Below, one piece after another: positions 59,250 through 64,000 of a stretch of 64,000 nt of DNA. Position numbers and translations under genes: made by a program. Location of the stretch: NCBI GenBank assembly GCA_963757335.1, contig CAVWRJ010000021.1:372001-436000 (forward strand), given 5' to 3'. A model generated the notes under the pieces. It was not told the DNA's origin, did no database searches, and saw nothing but the letters and a program-made list of their open reading frames with translations. Source of the DNA: DASQPA01 sp963757335. Lineage in GTDB: Bacteria; Acidobacteriota; Thermoanaerobaculia; Multivoradales; UBA5704. Position 1 is the stretch's first letter, and every line of letters begins with the position of its first letter.

Positions 59250-61118
59250 TCAGTACGAGTTGCGCCCGCTCCCCACCTCTCCCCACCGTTTGCCGTCCCA
59301 TTCGAGCATCTCCCGGAACGCTCCGCGCGAGGCCCACTCCCCGAAGTCCTGCCGCCTCTGGACCGTACCGTGGAGCTCGATCCGCGTCGCGGTGCTGCTC
59401 ACCACGTACTCGGCGAGGAGCCGAACCTCGCAGCTCGAATCGCCCGGGCAGTAGGAGGAGTCCCGATGGGCGACGTTGATGAGCCGGGTGAGGGCGGGGT
59501 CGCTCTCGTCCTTGTCCCCGCGATTGGCCCGGTCGACCAGCGCCACCAGGCGGTCCATCCCGCCGGTCGCGAACGGCGAATATCTCCAGTTCCCGGGGGT
59601 CTGGACGTCGAGCCCCTTGAGATAGTCCCCGATGCAGCCCGGGTCGAGCGGCTCGTGGGCGGTGAAGGTGCGGTAGGACACCTCTTTGTCGAGCATCTCC
59701 AGGAGCGGCCGGCCGGCCCGGGCCGGCCCGGGCCGGGCGAGCGTCCGCGCCCAGGAGCGGGCGAGGGGATCGCAGCCGCCGGGGATGGCCGGGTTCGTCG
59801 CCCGCTTCTGGAGTTGGACGATGGCGGCCTGGACTTCGGGATCCACCTTCTCTGGAGGAGCGCCGTCCGCCCCCTCCGGCACGTAGGCCTTGCGGGTGGA
59901 GAAGAGGATGGAACCGAAGAAGGCGAGGAGCAGAAGGAGGACGACCACGCCGCAGCCGAGGAGGAGCTTCTTCGAATCCTGCGGCACCGGGATCAGGTCG
60001 TTCCCCACCCGTGGGGCCGGCCGGAAGCCCTCCCGCGGCCCCCCCGGCAACAGCGCGGCCGAGACCTTGGCGGCAGCCGCCCGGGCGCACCAGGGGCAGG
60101 CGCTGAGATGCCGGCCGTAGAGGTGGAGCGGGTTCTGCGTGCAGGGGAGGAGCGAGCGCTCCGCGTCGGCCAGCGCCGCCTGCCAGGCCGCCGCTTTCGG
60201 CCGTCTCGCGGGATCGCGGAACCCCGCCTCGAAGCAGTCGCGAAAGAGGCTCTGGAGGACGGGTGCGAGAACCTGGAAAGGGGGCGCCGTCCGCGGCGGG
60301 CGGAGCGGCGAGATGCCGGTGGCAAAGGGGAACGGGCCGGCGGCGATGCGCTCGGCGAGAGCGGCCGGGCCGTCCGCGGCGGTGGGAGTGCCGTCGAACG
60401 GGTGGTGCCCCTCCATCAGCAGCCGGAAGAGGAGGACCCCGAGGCCGAAGAGGTCGTCCTCTGGGGCATGCTGCAGGACGAGTCCCGGCGGCTGCCCCTG
60501 GAGCTCGGGCGGGGTGAGCTCCGGCGGGCTCGCGGCGGCGCGATAGACCCTGCCGTCCGCCGGGTCCTTGATCTGAAAGCCGTCGGCGCCGACCAGGGTG
60601 ACGAGGGCGGTGTCGGCGACGAGGACGTTCGCCGGATCGAGGTCGCCGACCACCGTGCGATGGCCGTGGAGGGCGGCGACCGCACCGGCCAGGTTGCGGG
60701 CGGTGCGGTGCAGGTGGAGCTGAGAGAAGAGCGGCAGCTCGCGCTGGCGGACGGCCGGGTCGTACACCCTGGGGAGCGGCCGCAGACCGGGGACGAACGG
60801 CAGGAGATAGCCGGCAACGACCGCGGAGCCGGCGCCCGCGGGGGGGGCGGCGGCGGTCTCGACGAGGTCGACCGGCCAGGCGATCGAGACATGCCCGTAG
60901 GCGGCACCCGGGTCGGCGGGGGGCTCGGCGAGCATCACCGCGAGCTTCCTGCCGAGCTCCGGGGTGGGGCGGAGGAAGATCCGGGCCACCCGGGCGGTCT
61001 CTCCCCGCAGGCGGTAGACCCGCGCCGCGCCCGCCGCGCCCGCCGCCCCAAAGCTGACCTCCTCGGTAAGCTCCACGGGCTGGCCGTCCGCGCGGCGCTT
61101 CATGGGGGTGGGCGTCAT
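59250..61118 (-). CDS. YegI-like kinase-fold protein with transmembrane anchor
   Basis: A 622-aa protein. Residues 20-330 match the YegI/helix-hairpin-helix-associated kinase branch: VVGDLDPANVLV replaces HRD..N, and LVGADGFQIKD replaces DFG. LSACPWCAR after the kinase is also characteristic of that group. One span follows (about residues 385-407, LLLGCGVVVLLLLLAFFGSI) and then a ~200-residue extracytoplasmic region with Cys pairs (GGCDPLA, SSYCPGDSSCEVRL). Catalysis is uncertain since the classic HRD Arg is missing. The ATG at 61118 has GGGAGGG 8 nt upstream. Divergent from ftsK across the second 21-bp array. Confidence 0.82.
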   Translation of the reverse strand: MTPTPMKRRADGQPVELTEEVSFGAAGAAGAARVYRLRGETARVARIFLRPTPELGRKLAVMLAEPPADPGAAYGHVSIAWPVDLVETAAAPPAGAGSAVVAGYLLPFVPGLRPLPRVYDPAVRQRELPLFSQLHLHRTARNLAGAVAALHGHRTVVGDLDPANVLVADTALVTLVGADGFQIKDPADGRVYRAAASPPELTPPELQGQPPGLVLQHAPEDDLFGLGVLLFRLLMEGHHPFDGTPTAADGPAALAERIAAGPFPFATGISPLRPPRTAPPFQVLAPVLQSLFRDCFEAGFRDPARRPKAAAWQAALADAERSLLPCTQNPLHLYGRHLSACPWCARAAAAKVSAALLPGGPREGFRPAPRVGNDLIPVPQDSKKLLLGCGVVVLLLLLAFFGSILFSTRKAYVPEGADGAPPEKVDPEVQAAIVQLQKRATNPAIPGGCDPLARSWARTLARPGPARAGRPLLEMLDKEVSYRTFTAHEPLDPGCIGDYLKGLDVQTPGNWRYSPFATGGMDRLVALVDRANRGDKDESDPALTRLINVAHRDSSYCPGDSSCEVRLLAEYVVSSTATRIELHGTVQRRQDFGEWASRGAFREMLEWDGKRWGEVGSGRNSY

Positions 61119-61254
61119 GGGCGCATCCCTCCCAGCGCCTCGGCGAGTGTTTTCCTCTCGTCGAGCATCCGTGCTCCTCTTCGTGGTTGGAAAGAGTCTA
61201 TCAGGAGCCGCGGTGACTCCGGAGAGTCCGCGGGTATCGCCGCCCAGGGCCGGG

Positions 61255-61460
61255 AAGCGAATCCCAGCCCTCGGGAAGCTAGCTCAGGGCCTGGCGAAGC
61301 TATCCGGGGACTCGGCAAGCTATCCCAGGGCTTGGCGAAGCTATCCCGGTGCCTGGCGAAGCTATCCGGGGGCTCGGCAAGCCATCCCAGGGCCTGGCGA
61401 AGCTTTCCGGGTACCCGGCGAAGGTTTCCCTGGCCTGGGAAGGATTGCCCCCGAAGATTC
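61255..61460. repeat. ~21-bp tandem repeat array, ten units
   Basis: The word GGCGAAGC/GGCAAGC recurs at 61255, 61276, 61297, 61317, 61338, 61359, 61379, 61400, 61421 and 61440: mostly 21 bp apart, with 19-20 bp steps where a G is missing. Typical unit: CTGGCGAAGCTATCCGGGGGC. The array fills most of the 465-nt divergent gap between the kinase-like gene and ftsK. The remaining gap (61119-61254, 61461-61583) has no gene; a short out-of-frame ATG near 61485 is not supported. Confidence 0.93.
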
Positions 61461-61583
61461 GAACGTACCCTTTGTGCTAGACTTCATGGCTACTTAGGGG
61501 TCAAACCCTCATCCACAACCTGAACCCGACCCCGTGACCGCGCCAGCCCCGAAACGACCGGCAGTCGAGGAAGAGAGCAGGCC

Positions 61584-64000
61584 GTGGCCCTAGCCGTTAC
61601 CAAAACCCAGAAGCGGCCGGAAAAGCCGACCCTGACGCCGGAGAAGACGAGCGAGCTCGCCGGGTTCTGCCTCCTCGCCCTGGCGCTCCTCCTGGGGTGT
61701 GCCATGGCCACCTACCACCCGATGGACCCCAGCGTCTTCCACAAGACGGCGGCGGCGGTGCGGCCGAAGAACCTCATCGGACCGCTGGGGGCGGAGGTCG
61801 CCGCCTTCGGGTTCCAGTTCTTGGGCATCTCCTGCCTGCTCGTCCCCCTCTTCCTCCTGGTGGCCGCCGGGCGTCGGCTGCGCCGGCGGAGCGCCCAGCG
61901 GGTCGTCGGGCGCGGTTTCGGGATGGCGCTCATCCTCGGCTCCCTCCCCGGTCTCTTCCAGCTCACCACCGGCCGTTTCCCTTGGCACGAGGGGTCGATC
62001 GACGGCGGCGGCGCCTTCGGCAAGATCCTCGCCGAGACCCTCGAGCCGCGCCTCCACTTCACCGGCACCCTCCTCCTCCTCTCGGCGGCGGTGGCGATCG
62101 GCGGCACCCTGGCCGTCCAGTCGACCCTGGGCGACCTCCTCGCGGCCTGGAAGTTCCGCCTCGCCCGGCTCTGGCAGGACCTCTCCCTCGCCCGCGACCG
62201 CCGGCGGGAGCGGCGGGCCAAGGAGCGGGCGCGGCGGCGGGTCATCACCAAGCACCTGCAGCGGGTGGTCGAGGAGAAGCAGGAGAAGCAGAAGGCCGCG
62301 GCGGCCCGCGCCGGGGAGAAGCCCGGGGCGGTGGCGGTCAAGCCGCCCCTGGTCTCCAAGGGGGGGCCGAAAGCCCCCGTGCCGCCCCCCGCGGCCGGCC
62401 ATCCCGGCCATCCCGGAAGTGCCGGCTCTCCGGGCTCTCCGGGCGAGTTGGAAGGACCGGGTTTCGACCGCCTCGACCTGCCGATGAAGCGCCGGAGCGG
62501 CGAGGGGTGGGCGGAGACCGGCTTCGGCGTGCGCCCCCTGCGTCCGGCCGGTCCGGGCCCGATCGACGACGAGACCTTCGACGAGGATTTCGGCCCGGAC
62601 GGGCCGGAGCGGGAGGAGATGGAGGACCTGGAGTTCCCGGCTTCCTACAGCCCGCCGCCGCCGGCCATCGTCCGCGCCCCGAGCGCCGCCGCCCGGGTCG
62701 TCGAGCGCAACCCGGAGCGGCCGCCGGCGCGTCCGGTGCCTCCACCTCAGGCGGCTCTCCCCATGGAGATGGCGCTCGGCGGCGGCCTGCCGCCGGTCAA
62801 CCTGCTGCAGTTGGGCGACGACCCGAACAAGATCGACCAGCCCGAGCTGCTGCGGATGGGCGAGCTCATCCGCAACCGCTGCGCCGAGTTCGGGGTCGAA
62901 GGGACGATCGCGGGGGCGAGCCCGGGGCCGGTCATCACGGTCTACGAGTTCCAGCCGGCGCCCGGGGTCAAGGTCAGCCAGATCGTCAACCTCCAGGACG
63001 ACCTGGCCCTCGCGCTGCGCGCCGAGTCGGTGCGGATCGACCGCATGGCCGGCCGCTCGACTCTGGGGATCGAGGTTCCCAACCGCGAGCGGAGCATGAT
63101 CCGCCTGGGGAACCTCCTGGCCGACGAGCGCTTCAGGAAGGCCCCCTCGCCGCTGACGCTCGCGATCGGCACCAACATCCACGGCGAGCCCTACTACTGC
63201 GACCTCGCCACCATGCCCCACCTCCTGGTGGCGGGCGCCACCGGCGCCGGCAAGAGCGTCGGGCTCCAGGGGATGATCACCTCCATCCTCTATAAGGCGA
63301 CCCGCGAGGAGGTGCAGTTCATCTTCATCGACCCCAAGCGGATCGAGCTCGGGGTCTACGCCGACATCCCGCACCTCAAAGCCGAGGTGGTGGTCGATCC
63401 CAAGAAGGCGGCCAACGCTCTGCGCTGGGCGGTGGCGGAGATGGAGCGCCGCTACCGGCTCCTGGCCGAGGTCCACGTGCGCTCGATCGCCTACTACAAC
63501 CGGGCCATCCAGGACCCCCAGGTGCAGGAGCGGCTGTCGCTCTCCGACACCGAGGTGGCGATCACCCCGTCGGACTTAAAACCGATGCCCTACTACGTGG
63601 TGGTGATCGACGAGCTCGCCGACCTCATGATGGTCGCCTCGGCGGACGTCGAGACCTCGATCGCCCGCCTCGCCCAGATGGCGCGCGCCGTCGGCATCCA
63701 CCTGATCGTCGCCACCCAGCGCCCCTCGGTCGACGTCTTGACCGGCACCATCAAGGCGAACTTCCCCTGCCGCATCTCCTTCGCCACCGCCTCCCGCCAC
63801 GACTCGCGGACCATCCTCGACCAGGTGGGCTCGGAGAAGCTCCTCGGAAAAGGGGACATGCTGATGATGCCGCCGGGAAGCTCGCGGGTCATCCGCCTCC
63901 ACGGCGCCTACGTCTCCGAGCAGGAGACGGCGGCCCTCATCCGCTGGCTGAAGAAACAGGGCAAGCCCCAGCTCGACCCCGAGGTCCTGAGAGATTCGAG
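61584..64000 (+). CDS. ftsK: DNA translocase FtsK, 5' part
   Basis: Runs off the window after about 805 codons. The N-terminus has about four membrane spans (ELAGFCLLALALLLGCAMAT; GFQFLGISCLLVPLFLLVAA; GFGMALILGSLPGLFQLTTG; LHFTGTLLLLSAAVAIGG). A basic coiled segment and a Pro/Gly-rich linker follow, then the motor: Walker A GATGAGKSVG and Walker B YYVVVIDELADLMM, with VATQRPSVDVLTGTIKANFP typical of FtsK. The C-terminal KOPS-reading gamma domain lies beyond the window. The start is GTG at 61584 with an AGGAAGAG region upstream. It segregates the chromosome at the division septum. Confidence 0.95.
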   Translation, partial: MALAVTKTQKRPEKPTLTPEKTSELAGFCLLALALLLGCAMATYHPMDPSVFHKTAAAVRPKNLIGPLGAEVAAFGFQFLGISCLLVPLFLLVAAGRRLRRRSAQRVVGRGFGMALILGSLPGLFQLTTGRFPWHEGSIDGGGAFGKILAETLEPRLHFTGTLLLLSAAVAIGGTLAVQSTLGDLLAAWKFRLARLWQDLSLARDRRRERRAKERARRRVITKHLQRVVEEKQEKQKAAAARAGEKPGAVAVKPPLVSKGGPKAPVPPPAAGHPGHPGSAGSPGSPGELEGPGFDRLDLPMKRRSGEGWAETGFGVRPLRPAGPGPIDDETFDEDFGPDGPEREEMEDLEFPASYSPPPPAIVRAPSAAARVVERNPERPPARPVPPPQAALPMEMALGGGLPPVNLLQLGDDPNKIDQPELLRMGELIRNRCAEFGVEGTIAGASPGPVITVYEFQPAPGVKVSQIVNLQDDLALALRAESVRIDRMAGRSTLGIEVPNRERSMIRLGNLLADERFRKAPSPLTLAIGTNIHGEPYYCDLATMPHLLVAGATGAGKSVGLQGMITSILYKATREEVQFIFIDPKRIELGVYADIPHLKAEVVVDPKKAANALRWAVAEMERRYRLLAEVHVRSIAYYNRAIQDPQVQERLSLSDTEVAITPSDLKPMPYYVVVIDELADLMMVASADVETSIARLAQMARAVGIHLIVATQRPSVDVLTGTIKANFPCRISFATASRHDSRTILDQVGSEKLLGKGDMLMMPPGSSRVIRLHGAYVSEQETAALIRWLKKQGKPQLDPEVLRDS

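Noticed and set aside
59028..61523. An 831-codon plus-strand frame over the YegI-like gene
   Set aside because: Antisense shadow ending in the repeat array; no domain and no start signal.
61697..63295. A 532-codon frame inside ftsK
   Set aside because: Pro/Arg/Gly-rich shadow in a different frame; the ftsK frame from 61584 carries the Walker motifs.

Overview
This is about 64 kb of very GC-rich bacterial chromosome with densely packed genes. The lineage looks Gram-negative and soil or sediment type: TonB-like and lipoprotein signals, a cobalamin-dependent MetH, Ser/Thr kinases, a PP2C/SpoIIE phosphatase and large hybrid histidine kinases. An Acidobacteriota-like (possibly Thermoanaerobaculia) origin fits best. 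That is an inference from gene content and style, not from any search; Myxococcota remain possible.

Layout. 1-2.1 kb: 3' part of a Rel (p)ppGpp synthetase, then a MazF-type toxin-antitoxin pair. 2.1-5.8 kb: a leftward run of an ABC permease, its ATPase, an HExxH membrane protein and a bacterial PH-domain protein. 5.8-8.6 kb: Rieske oxygenase, small exported protein, YidB-like protein, two small genes. 8.7-13.3 kb: a membrane SpoIIE-type phosphatase divergent from a membrane phosphodiesterase. 13.4-22.8 kb: VapBC, tRNA-Ala(CGC), beta-carbonic anhydrase, secreted BNR protein, YihY/BrkB protein, DUF883-type anchors, phosphoesterase, TPR protein, HTH regulator, DUF1304. 22.8-26.5 kb: metH behind a SAM-I-clan riboswitch with terminator. 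26.6-34.8 kb: Uma2 nuclease, a 21-bp repeat array, a Ser/Thr kinase fused to a TonB C-terminal domain, hydrolase, exported proteins, an RdgC-like protein. 34.8-41 kb: three PAS-containing sensors, two of them paralogous hybrid histidine kinases. 42-48.9 kb: a DUF433/DUF5615 pair, a Nudix-metallo-beta-lactamase fusion, a VOC-aminotransferase-dehydrogenase operon, a DUF3800 gene, a candidate small RNA and a frameshifted gene. 48.7-55.4 kb: LMF-like membrane protein, then a complete cyanophycin cycle (cphA, iadA, cphB). 55.4-64 kb: an AbiEi-like remnant between 45-bp direct repeats, a glycosyltransferase operon, a YegI-like pseudokinase-type protein, a second 21-bp array and the 5' part of ftsK.

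How the parts work together. The cyanophycin genes form one unit for making and recycling an Asp/Arg polymer. The signalling content is heavy (Rel, two kinase-like proteins, a PP2C phosphatase, three PAS sensors), and three signalling genes have tandem DNA arrays in their upstream regions. Four small toxin-antitoxin or defence-type loci and a DUF3800 gene mark accessory spots.

The most unusual signals are: (i) a phase-perfect 15-copy 21-bp palindrome-containing array before a Ser/Thr kinase, echoed by a second array beside another kinase-like gene; (ii) an apparent small RNA with its own consensus promoter and terminator next to the DUF3800 gene; (iii) about a dozen genes whose -10 hexamer lies 6-11 nt before the start codon, implying leaderless mRNAs. 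All coordinates come from reading the sequence; no database search was run.
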